Shown here: one piece after another, positions 26,037-35,476 of the stretch
Layout of the letters: every line of letters starts with the position of its first letter
Numbering within the stretch: the first letter of the stretch is position 1
Source: Novosphingobium sp. Gsoil 351
Lineage (GTDB): Bacteria > Pseudomonadota > Alphaproteobacteria > Sphingomonadales > Sphingomonadaceae
Direction: 5' to 3'
Assembly (NCBI RefSeq): GCF_009707465.1
Contig: NZ_CP046120.1
Span: forward strand, 3,253,501 to 3,317,500
Length of the DNA: 64,000 nt
Position numbers and translations under genes: made by a program
Notes under the pieces: model-generated
Told to the model about the DNA's origin: nothing
What the model saw: the letters and a program-made list of their open reading frames with translations, nothing else
The model's database searches: none

Positions 26037-26984
26037 TTAGGTGGCAGCGTTCGCCTTGCTCTTGCGCACAGGCCGCTCAAGGCGCGCTGTCGTGCCGCGG
26101 ATAAGCTCGGCAGCGTAAAGCCGCACCTCGGCAGGCCGGTCCACGTCGGCGATCCGCTTCTGCAGGCGCTCGACCGCCATCGCGGCCAAGCGACGAAGCG
26201 GCTGGCGCATCGTTGTCAGATCGTAGGACGGCAAGCGGGCCGTTTGCGTACCGTCGATGCCGACGATCGAGAGGTCGCGCGGAATGCGGACCTGAAGCGC
26301 GCGCGCACGGTCGAGCGCGCCGATCGCCATTGCGTCGTTGATCGCGATTATCGCTGACGGCCTCGGTTTCATGCGCGCGAACAGCGCGTCGAGAGCAGCG
26401 GCGCCGCTTTCGTAGCTGTAGTCGCCGGGCACCACCTCGATCGTCAGTGCTCGGCCCTCGTTGAGCGTCTTCACCGCGCCTGCAGCGCGTTCGACCCCGA
26501 CCAGGGAGTCGGATGGCGAGGCGATGATCCCGAAACGGCGATGGCCGGCGTCGAGCAGCAGCGAGGCGAGTGCCTGCCCGCTTGCCGCATGGTCGCAGCT
26601 GACCGAATCGACGGTTGGGCCGTCGGCATGGCAGTTGTAGAGCAGCAGCGGGACGCCGCGCGCCTGGGCCAGCCGCATGCTGTCCTCACTGGGCCGAGCG
26701 GCCGCGATGATCCCGGCAACATCGAGATTGGCGAACGTGAGCATCGCCTGGTCGGCATCGCGCTCGTGCTCAATCACCTCGAGGACGAACCGGAAGTCGG
26801 CGCGCTGCAACGCACGGGCAAGCTCGGGCAGCAGCTCGGGGTAGGCGAGCATGGTTGCGCGCGCGATGATCAGCGCGATCAGGTTTTGCGACGACGCAAG
26901 CATGACACCGAACGCACGAGCCTCACGAGGAGAAGAGCAACTTTCACCAGTTGGCGGAAGGGACCGGACCCGGTCAAGTTCCAC
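26037..26984 (-). CDS. LacI-type regulator lacking the DNA-binding domain
   Basis: The protein has 315 residues. From about residue 26 it follows the periplasmic-binding-like effector domain of LacI/GalR proteins: NLIALIIARATMLAYPELLPELARAL, then SVSCDHAASGQALASLLLDAGHRRFGII, then AIIAINDAMAIGALDRAR and a VGIDGTQTARLPSYDLTTMRQP segment. The N-terminal HTH and hinge helix are absent. They cannot lie upstream, since only 20 bp separate the start from the SnoaL gene's stop, and other frames there show no HTH. It may be a decayed repressor, a small-molecule-binding co-regulator, or a mis-assembled start. Its position points to control of the 27-37.9 kb locus. Confidence 0.75.
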   Translation of the reverse strand: MELDRVRSLPPTGESCSSPREARAFGVMLASSQNLIALIIARATMLAYPELLPELARALQRADFRFVLEVIEHERDADQAMLTFANLDVAGIIAAARPSEDSMRLAQARGVPLLLYNCHADGPTVDSVSCDHAASGQALASLLLDAGHRRFGIIASPSDSLVGVERAAGAVKTLNEGRALTIEVVPGDYSYESGAAALDALFARMKPRPSAIIAINDAMAIGALDRARALQVRIPRDLSIVGIDGTQTARLPSYDLTTMRQPLRRLAAMAVERLQKRIADVDRPAEVRLYAAELIRGTTARLERPVRKSKANAAT

Positions 26985-27004
26985 GTGGTCGGCGCTTGTG
27001 GCGT

Positions 27005-28018
27005 TTAGGCGAACACCGCGGGCTGCAGCGCGCGCGCCTCGGCGAAGAGATCGCGCCCAAGCTGATCAAAGAGCTCGGGAAGGTCGATGAAGATCCAGTT
27101 TTCCGCCAGGCGGTCATCATTGCGACGCCACCAGTCCATGACGCGCATCGTGATTGCCTGGTTCGATGGCGCCAGGCCAAGGAAGTTGCCACCGGAGTGG
27201 GTCGCCTTGATCGAGGGCCATCCGGTCGAGCAGGTATAAGGCCCGTCTCCGAACCGCGCGACATGGTTGCCCCCCTTGAAGTCGGGCCAGGCCTCGTTGA
27301 ACGGACCTTCGTGGTACCGATAGAAGTTTTCTACACCGCGCGTGGTGCCGATCCCGCCAGGGCCGTACCACATCATGTCCTCGACCCAGAAATCGTGAAA
27401 GCGCATGGTCTCGTGATTAACCCCATCGAATGCCCACATGCCTTCGAAGATCATCGCTTCGACGAGCTTTAGGCTGGCCTCGCCTTCGTTGGGGTCGCAA
27501 TCGTATAGCTGGAGTCCGTCCTGAGCCATCGGCGGTGGACAAAGGCCTTCCACACCCAGCGCTCGCCGCAGCGGATTGATGCCGAGCTGGCGGAAGAAAT
27601 CGACCCAGTCGAGGATGGCGTAGGCATCGACGATCCGGCCATCGATCAGCTTATAGAACTCGCCGTAGCGCAGGTAGACCCAGGCATTGTTCGGACGGAA
27701 TCCGAACAGCTCGTGCTGGAGCGTGCCATAGTAGTAGCCAGTTGCCGAAACCCAATCGCCGTCCTGCCAATGACCGCTCATCACGATGTCGTCGCGGCGC
27801 TCGAGGTCGGGCATCGCGTGCTTGAGGGGCACAAGGTAGCGATGCGCGATTTCGGCAAGCCCATGCATCTGGTTGACCGGGTGCGCAGAGATATAAGCCG
27901 CGTCCTCAGCGAATAGCTCGCCGGCAACGATCGTGATCGCATCGGGCGTAGCCCGAGCAATTCGCCGTAAACCCTCGATGACCCGCCGCTTGGTTGCGCC
28001 CGCTGGATGCAGCTTCAT
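27005..28018 (-). CDS. Tandem SnoaL-like (NTF2-fold) protein
   Basis: The protein has 337 residues forming two NTF2-like halves. The first contains RYLVPLKHAMPDLERRDDIVMSGHW and YLRYGEFYKLIDGRIVDAYAILDWVDF; the second contains RFHDFWVEDMMWYGPGGIG and GDGPYTCSTGWPSI. SnoaL-like proteins include polyketide cyclases, hydratases and dehydratases; the reaction here is unknown. ATG 28018 has a GGAGATCGGAG sequence upstream, and the open frame beyond it is not coding. It is divergent from a second tandem SnoaL protein and followed by the LacI-like gene 20 bp later, forming one leftward operon. Confidence 0.8.
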   Translation of the reverse strand: MKLHPAGATKRRVIEGLRRIARATPDAITIVAGELFAEDAAYISAHPVNQMHGLAEIAHRYLVPLKHAMPDLERRDDIVMSGHWQDGDWVSATGYYYGTLQHELFGFRPNNAWVYLRYGEFYKLIDGRIVDAYAILDWVDFFRQLGINPLRRALGVEGLCPPPMAQDGLQLYDCDPNEGEASLKLVEAMIFEGMWAFDGVNHETMRFHDFWVEDMMWYGPGGIGTTRGVENFYRYHEGPFNEAWPDFKGGNHVARFGDGPYTCSTGWPSIKATHSGGNFLGLAPSNQAITMRVMDWWRRNDDRLAENWIFIDLPELFDQLGRDLFAEARALQPAVFA

Positions 28019-28046
28019 CTCCGATCTCCCATGATTCGCCGAAAAG

Positions 28047-28067
28047 CGTATCCGATTTCGGGAGAAA
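28047..28067 (-). promoter_or_regulatory. Candidate operator, copy 1 of a shared 21-bp dyad
   Basis: On the plus strand it reads CGTATCC, seven bases, GGAGAAA. The right half equals the half-site of the perfect copy at 37866-37886 and the left half matches at four of seven. It lies 29-49 bp upstream of the leftward SnoaL start. Confidence 0.35.
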
Positions 28068-28179
28068 TGCAACGATACCTCCGATGCACGGAAAGCTGTA
28101 CGTCGACAAAAGTAGCGAAAAAAAGACAGAAAACCTGCTATTCGGAAAAAGCCCTTGCGTTTCACCTCGGTCTATGATG

Positions 28180-28200
28180 TTTTTCCGTAAATGGGAAAAC
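28180..28200 (+). promoter_or_regulatory. Candidate operator, copy 2 of a shared 21-bp dyad
   Basis: TTTTTCC, seven bases, GGAAAAC matches TTTCTCC-N7-GGAGAAA at 6/7 and 5/7 positions with the same spacing. It lies 24-44 bp upstream of the rightward SnoaL start, over the probable promoter. A further inverted partner CGGAAAAA is at 28143-28150. Confidence 0.4.
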
Positions 28201-28223
28201 TAAGCGCGATCGAGAGGAGCGAC

Positions 28224-29438
28224 ATGGCCCTGGCCGAACAGGATAGCGAAGGCCGACCCGCCAAGCTGGTAAGCGCGCCGCGCATTGCCTCGGGCGATGA
28301 GGAGGCGCGCGAACCCCTCAGCGATGTCCTGCGGGTGCCGCTCTCGGCGATGCCGGGCGACTTCTCGATCTCGCTCAAAGACGCGGTGCGCGGAGGAACC
28401 GACCGGCTCCTGCTCAACCCCGGGACCGAGCGGCGCCAGCCGATGAAGGGGTTCGAAGACCAGTACGTCGACATCATCGACTACATCGTTCGGATCACCC
28501 ACCGCATCTGGGAAGAGAAGGACATCGGCTACATCTACGATACCTACCGGCACAATTGCCGAGTAACGGACGATGCCGGGCTCCAGTACGGCCGCGACAA
28601 GATCGTCGCCGACACTGTCCATACGATCAACGCATTCCCCGACATTCGTCTCTATGCCGATGAGGTGATCTGGGCCGGCAACGAGGACACCGGGTTCTTC
28701 ACCTCTCATCGCACGGTGATCACCGGGACCAACACCGGCTACAGCCGTTTTGGCCCCCCGACCGGCAAACGCATCAGCTTGTGGTGCATCGCCAACTGCC
28801 TCGCCGAAGCCAACGAGATCCACGAAGAGTGGGTTATCTACAACCAGTCGGCGATGCTCCAACAGATGGGGCTCGACCTGTTCGAGAAGGCGCGCGAATT
28901 CGGCAATGCGCGAGTTCGCGCCGACGGACCGCGTATTCAGCCATCCGAGGGCACCCGTCTTCAGGGACAAGGCAAGCCGCTGTCCTTGCCGTTGCCATCA
29001 AATGCCAGCGGCTTTGATATCGAGGGGGAGCTTCGCCGGGCGCATCACTATGCGTGGAACTGGCGCAATCTCGCAGCGCTCGACCGGATCTACGACCCGC
29101 GGCTCGTCTTCCATGGGCCAACCGACCGGGAGCTGCGCGGCCTGTCGGCGTACAAGAGCTATGTCCTGAGCCTGATCGCGATGTTTCCCGACATCGCCGC
29201 CCAGGTCGACGAGATCTACTGGATGGGCAACGAGTCAGACGGGTTCCTGGTCTCGTTGCGTTGGTCGGCGGTTGGAACCCATCGCGGATTCGGGGTCTAC
29301 GGCCAGCCGACCGGCCGCCAGTGCCGGATCTGGGGCATCGATCAGTACCGGATCAAGGATGGCCGCGTGCGCGAGCAGTGGCAGATGTTCAATGAGTTCG
29401 ACCTGCTTCAGCAGATCCTGGCCGACGAGCCGATCTGA
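28224..29438 (+). CDS. Tandem SnoaL-like (NTF2-fold) protein, divergent paralogue
   Basis: The protein has 404 residues. After an N-terminal extension of about 70 residues come two NTF2-like domains, each with the same landmarks: in the first IIDYIVRITHRIWEEKDIGYIYDTYRHN with DEVIWAGNEDTGF, in the second HHYAWNWRNLAALDRIYDPRLVFHGP with DEIYWMGNESDGF. Each domain ends in a strand with WVIYNQSAMLQQMG or WQMFNEFDLLQQI. This internal duplication is directly visible. The enzyme type is unknown. The start at 28224 has AGAGGAG upstream. The TBDR gene begins 28 bp downstream, so it leads a long rightward operon. Confidence 0.82.
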   Translation: MALAEQDSEGRPAKLVSAPRIASGDEEAREPLSDVLRVPLSAMPGDFSISLKDAVRGGTDRLLLNPGTERRQPMKGFEDQYVDIIDYIVRITHRIWEEKDIGYIYDTYRHNCRVTDDAGLQYGRDKIVADTVHTINAFPDIRLYADEVIWAGNEDTGFFTSHRTVITGTNTGYSRFGPPTGKRISLWCIANCLAEANEIHEEWVIYNQSAMLQQMGLDLFEKAREFGNARVRADGPRIQPSEGTRLQGQGKPLSLPLPSNASGFDIEGELRRAHHYAWNWRNLAALDRIYDPRLVFHGPTDRELRGLSAYKSYVLSLIAMFPDIAAQVDEIYWMGNESDGFLVSLRWSAVGTHRGFGVYGQPTGRQCRIWGIDQYRIKDGRVREQWQMFNEFDLLQQILADEPI

Positions 29439-29466
29439 GCGACCATCATCCAGGGAGGATATGTCC

Positions 29467-31741
29467 ATGACTAGATCCGTTCACGCACTGCTTTTAACCG
29501 TGTCGCTCGCTGCCGTCGCACTCCCGACGTCCGCAAACGCCCAGGCGGCCCCGGCAGGTGAGCAGGCTTCATCCGACACCAACGACAGCGGTATCGGCGA
29601 CATCGTCGTCACCGCCCAGAAGCGCGAAGAACGGCTGCAGACCGTCCCGATCGCGATCACCGCCATCGACAGCCGCGGGCTCGAACAGGCCGGCATCAAG
29701 GACATCACCCGCCTCGAGGTTGTCACCCCCGGGCTGAGCGTGGGCCAGAGCGGTTCGGACACGCGGCCTGCGCTGCGCGGGGTGAACACCGACAACAGCC
29801 GCCAGGCTCAGGCCGACGCGACCGTCGCGTTCTTTGTCGATGGCATCTACCAGTCCTCCAACCAACAGGCCCTGGCCGGGTTTCTCGATCTCGCCCGGGT
29901 CGAGGTACAGCGCGGCCCGCAAGGCACGCTCTATGGTCGCAACAGCTTCGGCGGCAATATTTCGCTGGTGAGCAATCTTCCTGGTCGCGACTTCGAAGTT
30001 ATCGGCAAGGGTGAATACAGCCGGTTCAATCACTACAAGCTGACCGGGATCGTCAGCAGTCCGCTCGGAGACACCGCGGGTCTGCGCGTTGCTGCCCAGT
30101 ACGAGAAATCCGACGGCTATGTCCGCAATCTCACCCCCGGCGGCACACGCGCGGGGGACATCGACGACTTCACGGGCCGTGCCACCCTCCGCTTGGAACC
30201 CAGCGATCGGCTTGAACTGATCGCGCGCGGCAATGTCTGGATCGGCAAGGGCGCGGGTGCCGGTGCCTACGAATACAAGGTTGAAGGCATCCAGGTGAAC
30301 GCGGCGGGCGACCAGGACATCGCCGGCACGACCATCCTTTACGTCAATCCGCGCGCCCGGCAGAGCGATATCGCGACGTTGCCTGCTGCCGGCGTGCCGG
30401 TAAACCGCTATCCATGGACGATCGAGCAGGATACACCCTCAACCCGCGATATTCGCGACTACGCCGGCTCGCTCGAGCTGAACTACGATTTCGACTTCGC
30501 CCGTCTCAAGTTGCTAGGTAGCTACAACGACTTCGATGCCAACCGCACCAGCGACGGCGACTTCACCGCGTTCCTCGTCCGCACCAACATCCAGCATTCG
30601 ACCAACCGCACCTGGACCGGTGAGGCGCAGCTGGCGTCGGCTTCGACGAGGCCGTTCCAATGGATTCTCGGGGGCTACTATCTCGACACCAAGGCCTCCG
30701 AGTTCTTTCAGCAGCGGCGGGTGACTCTTGGCATCATCACCGACGAGACGCTGTCGCGCTACTCGACCAAGTCCTACGCCTTCTTCGGGCAGGCGAGCTA
30801 CAATCTGACCGAGCAACTGCGCCTGACCGGCGGGGCGCGCTATACTAACGACGAGAAGATCGCGAGCGGCGTTGACACTGCCAACCTGACCGCCGGACAG
30901 CCTACGGTTTATCCGCGGCGGTCACGTCATTTCGACAAGGTCACCTGGCGCGGTGCGCTGGATTACCAGGTCACTCCCGACAAGTTGATCTACGCCAGCG
31001 TCAGCAACGGCTTCCCGCTCGGGCGGGTTCAACCCGCTGGTGGTCGATCCGCTGCCGAACGACGGCGTCGACATTACATTCTTCCGTCCGGAAACGGTCA
31101 CCGCTTACGAGGTCGGCGCCAAGACCCGGTGGCTTGACGACACGCTGCAAGTCAACGTGGCCGCGTTCGTCAACAACTACAGCGCGATCCAGATCAACGG
31201 CTTCGATCTGCAGACGTTTCTCACTTACACGCAGAACGTCGGCAAGCGCCGGGCCAAGGGGGTCGAAGCCGAAGTGCTGATCCGCCCGGTGCGCGGGTTC
31301 GAGGTCGGGATCGTAGCTTCCTATCTCGACGCATACTACCGCAAGGGCGCCGCAGCCTTCGACCCGATCAGCGGAGCCCTGATCAGCATTGCGGGCAATC
31401 AGTCCGGGTTCTCGCCAAAGTACCGGATCGGCACATCTGCGAGCTACGCCATACCGTTGGGTAACGGCGCGACGCTCACCCCGCGTGTCCAGACGAGTTT
31501 TGCCTCGCGCTACTACCTGACCGACTTCAACGCCTTCATCGAACGGCAGAAGGCCTATACCAAGACTGACTTCCGTCTGACGTATGCGGCGCCGGACGAC
31601 CGCTGGACGTTGGAGGGCTACGTGACCAATATCGAGAACACGGCGGTCAAGGCGGGCGGCGAGTTCGGTGGTCGCGGCGCCTATTTCATGGCTTATGCCC
31701 CACCGCGCCAGTGGGGCGTGGCGGCTGGCTTCAAGTTCTAG
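29467..31741 (+). pseudogene. TonB-dependent receptor, interrupted by one frameshift
   Basis: The signal peptide (VHALLLTVSLAAVALPTSANAQA), TonB-box region DIVVTAQKREERLQT, plug (VEVQRGPQGTLYGRNSFGGNIS) and most of the barrel are normal. At 31014-31016 a CCC run shifts the frame. With one C removed, the sequence reads NGFRSGGFNPLVVDPLPNDG, the canonical receptor strand, and continues to a terminal Phe (KF) at 31741. The intact length would be about 757 residues. ATG 29467 is preferred over 29461 because GGGAGG is eight bases upstream. It is probably the outer-membrane importer of the whole locus; a sequencing error is as likely as a real mutation. Confidence 0.85.
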
Positions 31742-31760
31742 GGCCATGGCGGGAGCGGAC

Positions 31761-33038
31761 ATGGCGCGGCCGGTTCCGCTCCCGCAGGCCAGGCGGGCCG
31801 ACGCGCTTGGCCGACGCGAGCAGACGCTGATTTACGGCATCCTCGCGCTGGCGAGCCTTGCCTATAACTACAACTTCGTCGTCGTCGATTTCATCCGGCC
31901 GTTTCTCATCAAGCGCGCCGGGATGACGCTCGCCGAAACCGCCTGGCTCTATACCGCGCAAGGCTCGGGCGTAATCCTCGGGTCGTTCCTCGTTCCTGTC
32001 ATCGTTGCCCGATTTCACGCCAAGCCGGTACTTGTCACCGGCGCGCTTGCGCTCGCCGCGCTTACCGCGACGAACCTCGCCGCAGAAAGCTTTGCGGCCT
32101 GGGCAGCGTCGCGCTTTCTCGTCGGCATCGGGCTGACCGCCACTTATATTGCCTCGATCACGATGCTCGCCAACCTCTTCCCACCCCGGGTGAGAGCGCG
32201 GCTGCTGGGCGTGAACATGGCGATGTTTTCCATCGCGCTGATGGGGATCGGCGCGCTCGGCTCGGCCGTCGGCGAAGGCGGCTGGCGCACCTTGCTGTGG
32301 GTGGGCGTCGCCGGCCCGTTGGTGGTGGCCGTGCTGGTCGCCGCTTTTCTTCCTAGCGATCGCGGTCTGGTCGTCTATGCCGATGAGGAGGTCGCCAGCG
32401 AGGTGTCGGAGCAGCGTGGCAGCTGGCGTGAAATGTTGTCGGGACGCCGGCTTTGGCTGACCCTGGCCTGTCTGGTGCTGGCCGGCCTCAACTTCTCAGC
32501 CTATCAGTTCTACTCGGGTTTCATCACTACGTACCTGACTCAGGTCCGGCACTTCAGCGCGGAGCTTACCGGGCTGTTCGTTACGATCGACGGCATCGGC
32601 ACGCTGCTCGGCACGCTGTTGTGGGGCTGGATCGCCGATCGCTACGGCCGCCGCGTCAACGCGGCCGGGTTCGCGCTGGCGGCGGTCTTCGCCATCGTCT
32701 TTCTCGTCGCCCCGGTCTCGATCCCGGTGCTGATGCTGGTCGAGCTTGGCTATGCGATCTGCCTGTCGTGCACCAACGTCTGGGCGGCCTATTTCGCCGA
32801 ACTGTTCCCGGTGCGGCTTCGCCCGATGGGCACCTCGCTCTTTCACGGGGGTCACGTTATCTCGATCGCCGCGCCTCTGATCGTCGCCGGCGTCGCTGCC
32901 CACTTTTCGCTCACAATCGGCATGGCTCTCGCGCCTCTCACCTTTCTGGCCGGCGCGATCCTGTGGGCTGCCTTGCCCGAGACGCTCAAGACGAGCGGGC
33001 TCTATCGTGGGTTCTCGGCCGAGCGAGCCGGGAGATGA
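31761..33038 (+). CDS. MFS transporter (sugar/organic acid type)
   Basis: The protein has 425 residues and twelve hydrophobic spans. The major-facilitator landmarks are visible: a central cytoplasmic loop, then WGWIADRYGRRVNAAG between TM8 and TM9, and NVWAAYFAELFPVRLRPMGTSLFHGGH, as in the AAHS/sugar-porter style of proton symporters with the PVRLR motif. ATG 31761 is chosen for GGGAG five bases upstream; ATG 31746 is also in frame. It follows the TBDR by about 20 bp, so receptor and inner-membrane carrier would move the same compound. The substrate is unknown. Confidence 0.9.
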   Translation: MARPVPLPQARRADALGRREQTLIYGILALASLAYNYNFVVVDFIRPFLIKRAGMTLAETAWLYTAQGSGVILGSFLVPVIVARFHAKPVLVTGALALAALTATNLAAESFAAWAASRFLVGIGLTATYIASITMLANLFPPRVRARLLGVNMAMFSIALMGIGALGSAVGEGGWRTLLWVGVAGPLVVAVLVAAFLPSDRGLVVYADEEVASEVSEQRGSWREMLSGRRLWLTLACLVLAGLNFSAYQFYSGFITTYLTQVRHFSAELTGLFVTIDGIGTLLGTLLWGWIADRYGRRVNAAGFALAAVFAIVFLVAPVSIPVLMLVELGYAICLSCTNVWAAYFAELFPVRLRPMGTSLFHGGHVISIAAPLIVAGVAAHFSLTIGMALAPLTFLAGAILWAALPETLKTSGLYRGFSAERAGR

Positions 33039-33127
33039 CACCCTACGCACGTTCCCAGGAATGCGCTAACTAGCGAAGCAACTCGCGGCCCGTCCGCCAC
33101 GTCTGTTGTCTTTCGAGTGAGGTTGTT

Positions 33128-35476
33128 GTGATCGACGTTTCCGTTCCGGCCGTATCGAGCGCAGTCGACCTGCTCGAGACACTTGACACGCGCCTGCGGT
33201 GGTTGGCGTCGTGGACGATCCACAACGCCAATCACCTGCGCGACAGCCGCGACGGGTTGAAGGTGGGCGGGCACCAGGCGAGCTGTGCGTCGATCTCGAC
33301 GATCATGGCGGCGCTTTATTTCCACGCGCTGGGACCGAACGACAAGGTCGCGGTCAAGCCGCACGCCGGACCGGTGCTGCACGCGATCCACTACCTGCTC
33401 GGCAACCAGAGCCTGGATCAACTCAAGCGCTTCCGCGGGCTGGGCGGCGCTCAGAGCTATCCCAGCCGCACCAAGGACCGGATCCCGGTCGACTTCTCGA
33501 CCGGCTCGGTCGGACTCGGCGTGGCGATCACGTTGTTCGCCAGCCTGGTCCAGGACTATCTGGTCGCGCATGGCCAGTTGGCCGAGAGCCAGGCCGGGCG
33601 GACGATCGCGCTGATGGGCGATGCCGAACTCGACGAGGGCAACATCTACGAAGCGCTGATCGAGGGCTACAAGCACGATGTCCGCAACTGCTGGTGGATC
33701 GTCGACTACAACCGGCAGAGCCTCGACCACACCACCGCCGACCGCATGTTCCGGCGCTTCGACGATATCTTCGAGACCTGCGGCTGGCGGGTGCTGACGC
33801 TCAAGTACGGCAAGCGCCAGCTCGAAGCGTTCAGGAAGCCGGGCGGCAAGACCTTGCAGGACTGGATCGACACTTGCCCGAACGCCGATTTCGCGGCGCT
33901 GACCTATCAGGGCGGCGCGGCGTGGCGCGAACGGCTGTTGCGCGACATTCGCGACAAGCCGCAGGTGGCCAAGCTCATCGCGAGCTACGATGACGCCAAC
34001 CTCGCCGCGCTAATGACCAATCTTGGCGGGCACTGCATCGAGACCTTGGTCGAAGCGTTCGACCAGGCGCAGGACGACCGGCCGACGATGTTCATCGCCT
34101 ACACGGTCAAGGGCTTCGGCCTGCCGTTCGCGGGCCACAAGGACAACCACGCCGGGCTGATGAACCCGACCCAGATCGAGGGCTTGCGCGACGAGCTGGG
34201 GATCGCGCCAGGCGAGGAATGGGAACCGTTCGGCGGCCTTGGCGGGAACGCCGCGACCGTGCTCAAGGATTTCATCGCGGCCTCGCCGCTCGCCGCGAAG
34301 GAGGGCGAACCGCAGGCGGCGGCGGTGCCGGTGCCCGATCGCTTGCCCGTCCCCGAAGGCAACGAGCAATCGACCCAGGCGGCGTTCGGCAAGATCCTGT
34401 TCGAGCTGGCGAAGTCGGGTCATCCGTTGGCCGACCGGATCGTCACCACCTCGCCCGACGTGACCGTCTCGACCAACCTCGGCGCGTTCGTCAACCAGCG
34501 CGGGCTGTTCCGTCGCTCCGAGCTGAAGGACGTGTTTCACGCGGCTCGTATCCCCTCGGCGCAGAAGTGGTCGGGGCACCAGGCGGGGCAGCATATCGAG
34601 CTCGGCATCGCCGAGAACAACCTGTTCCTGATGCTCGCCGCGCTGGGCCTCGCCGCGCCGCTGTTCGGAACCCGGCTGCTGCCGGTCGGCACGGTCTACG
34701 ATCCGTTCATCGCCCGCGGGCTCGATGCGCTCAACTACGGCTGTTATCAGGACGCGCGGTTCCTGCTGGTGGCGACGCCGGCAGGAGTGACGCTGGGCCC
34801 GGAGGGCGGCGCGCACCAGTCGATCAACTCGCCGCTGATCGGGATCGGCCAGCCAGGCCTCACCTATTTCGAACCGGCCTTCGCCGACGAGCTGGCGCTG
34901 CTGATGCGCTGGTCGTTCGCGCACTTGCAAGCCGAAGACGGCGGCTCGGTCTACTTGCGGCTGACGACACGATCGATCGAACAGGTCGAACGGGCGGACG
35001 AGGCGTGGGAGGCCGATGCGCTGAAGGGCGGCTACTGGCTCAGGCGCCCCGCGACCGACGCCGAGGCCGCGCTGGTCTACACGGGGGCCATTGTCCCCGA
35101 GGTGCTCGAAGCGTTCGAGCAACTGCAGGACGACGTTCCCGGTCTCGGAGTGCTGGCAGTGACCTCACCCGACCTGCTCCATCGCGGCTGGTCGGCGGCC
35201 CGGGCAGCCCGCGGCACCGGCAAGAGCGCCGCGCCGAGCCATGTCGAGACGCTGCTCGGCGCACTCTCCCCCACAGCGGGACTGGTCACGATCATCGACG
35301 GCTCGCCTTCGACGCTGTCGTGGCTCGGCGGGGTCCGGGGCATGCGCACCAGCCCGCTCGGCATCGACCGCTTCGGCCAGACCGGCGACCTGCCCGATCT
35401 ATACCGAACCTATCGCCTCGATGCCGAAGCGATCGTCGATGCCGCCGCCGAACTCTTCCTGGGTTTGCCGGCATGA
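33128..35476 (+). CDS. Thiamine-diphosphate 2-oxoacid dehydrogenase E1-like protein (AceE/MdeB-type transketolase)
   Basis: The protein has 782 residues. The N-terminal part has GGHQASCASISTIMAALYFHAL and the ThDP motif GDAELDEGNIYEALIEGYKHDVRNCWWIVDYN; the second part has GIAENNLFLMLAALGL and the pyrimidine-domain segment TPAGVTLGPEGGAHQS. This is the homodimeric pyruvate dehydrogenase E1 architecture, somewhat shorter than AceE (about 890). Pseudomonas MdeB, described as a 2-oxobutyrate dehydrogenase E1, is of this type. No E2 or E3 gene is nearby. The stop overlaps the threonine ammonia-lyase start by 4 bp, which makes 2-oxobutyrate a plausible substrate; this is inference. Confidence 0.82.
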   Translation: MIDVSVPAVSSAVDLLETLDTRLRWLASWTIHNANHLRDSRDGLKVGGHQASCASISTIMAALYFHALGPNDKVAVKPHAGPVLHAIHYLLGNQSLDQLKRFRGLGGAQSYPSRTKDRIPVDFSTGSVGLGVAITLFASLVQDYLVAHGQLAESQAGRTIALMGDAELDEGNIYEALIEGYKHDVRNCWWIVDYNRQSLDHTTADRMFRRFDDIFETCGWRVLTLKYGKRQLEAFRKPGGKTLQDWIDTCPNADFAALTYQGGAAWRERLLRDIRDKPQVAKLIASYDDANLAALMTNLGGHCIETLVEAFDQAQDDRPTMFIAYTVKGFGLPFAGHKDNHAGLMNPTQIEGLRDELGIAPGEEWEPFGGLGGNAATVLKDFIAASPLAAKEGEPQAAAVPVPDRLPVPEGNEQSTQAAFGKILFELAKSGHPLADRIVTTSPDVTVSTNLGAFVNQRGLFRRSELKDVFHAARIPSAQKWSGHQAGQHIELGIAENNLFLMLAALGLAAPLFGTRLLPVGTVYDPFIARGLDALNYGCYQDARFLLVATPAGVTLGPEGGAHQSINSPLIGIGQPGLTYFEPAFADELALLMRWSFAHLQAEDGGSVYLRLTTRSIEQVERADEAWEADALKGGYWLRRPATDAEAALVYTGAIVPEVLEAFEQLQDDVPGLGVLAVTSPDLLHRGWSAARAARGTGKSAAPSHVETLLGALSPTAGLVTIIDGSPSTLSWLGGVRGMRTSPLGIDRFGQTGDLPDLYRTYRLDAEAIVDAAAELFLGLPA

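Noticed and set aside
34010..35122. A 370-codon open frame on the minus strand
   Set aside because: It lies inside the E1-like gene and is arginine- and glutamine-rich without recognisable domains.
34219..35472. Long upstream extension of the threonine ammonia-lyase frame
   Set aside because: This part overlaps the E1-like gene in another frame and is low-complexity; the enzyme begins at the ATGA overlap at 35473.
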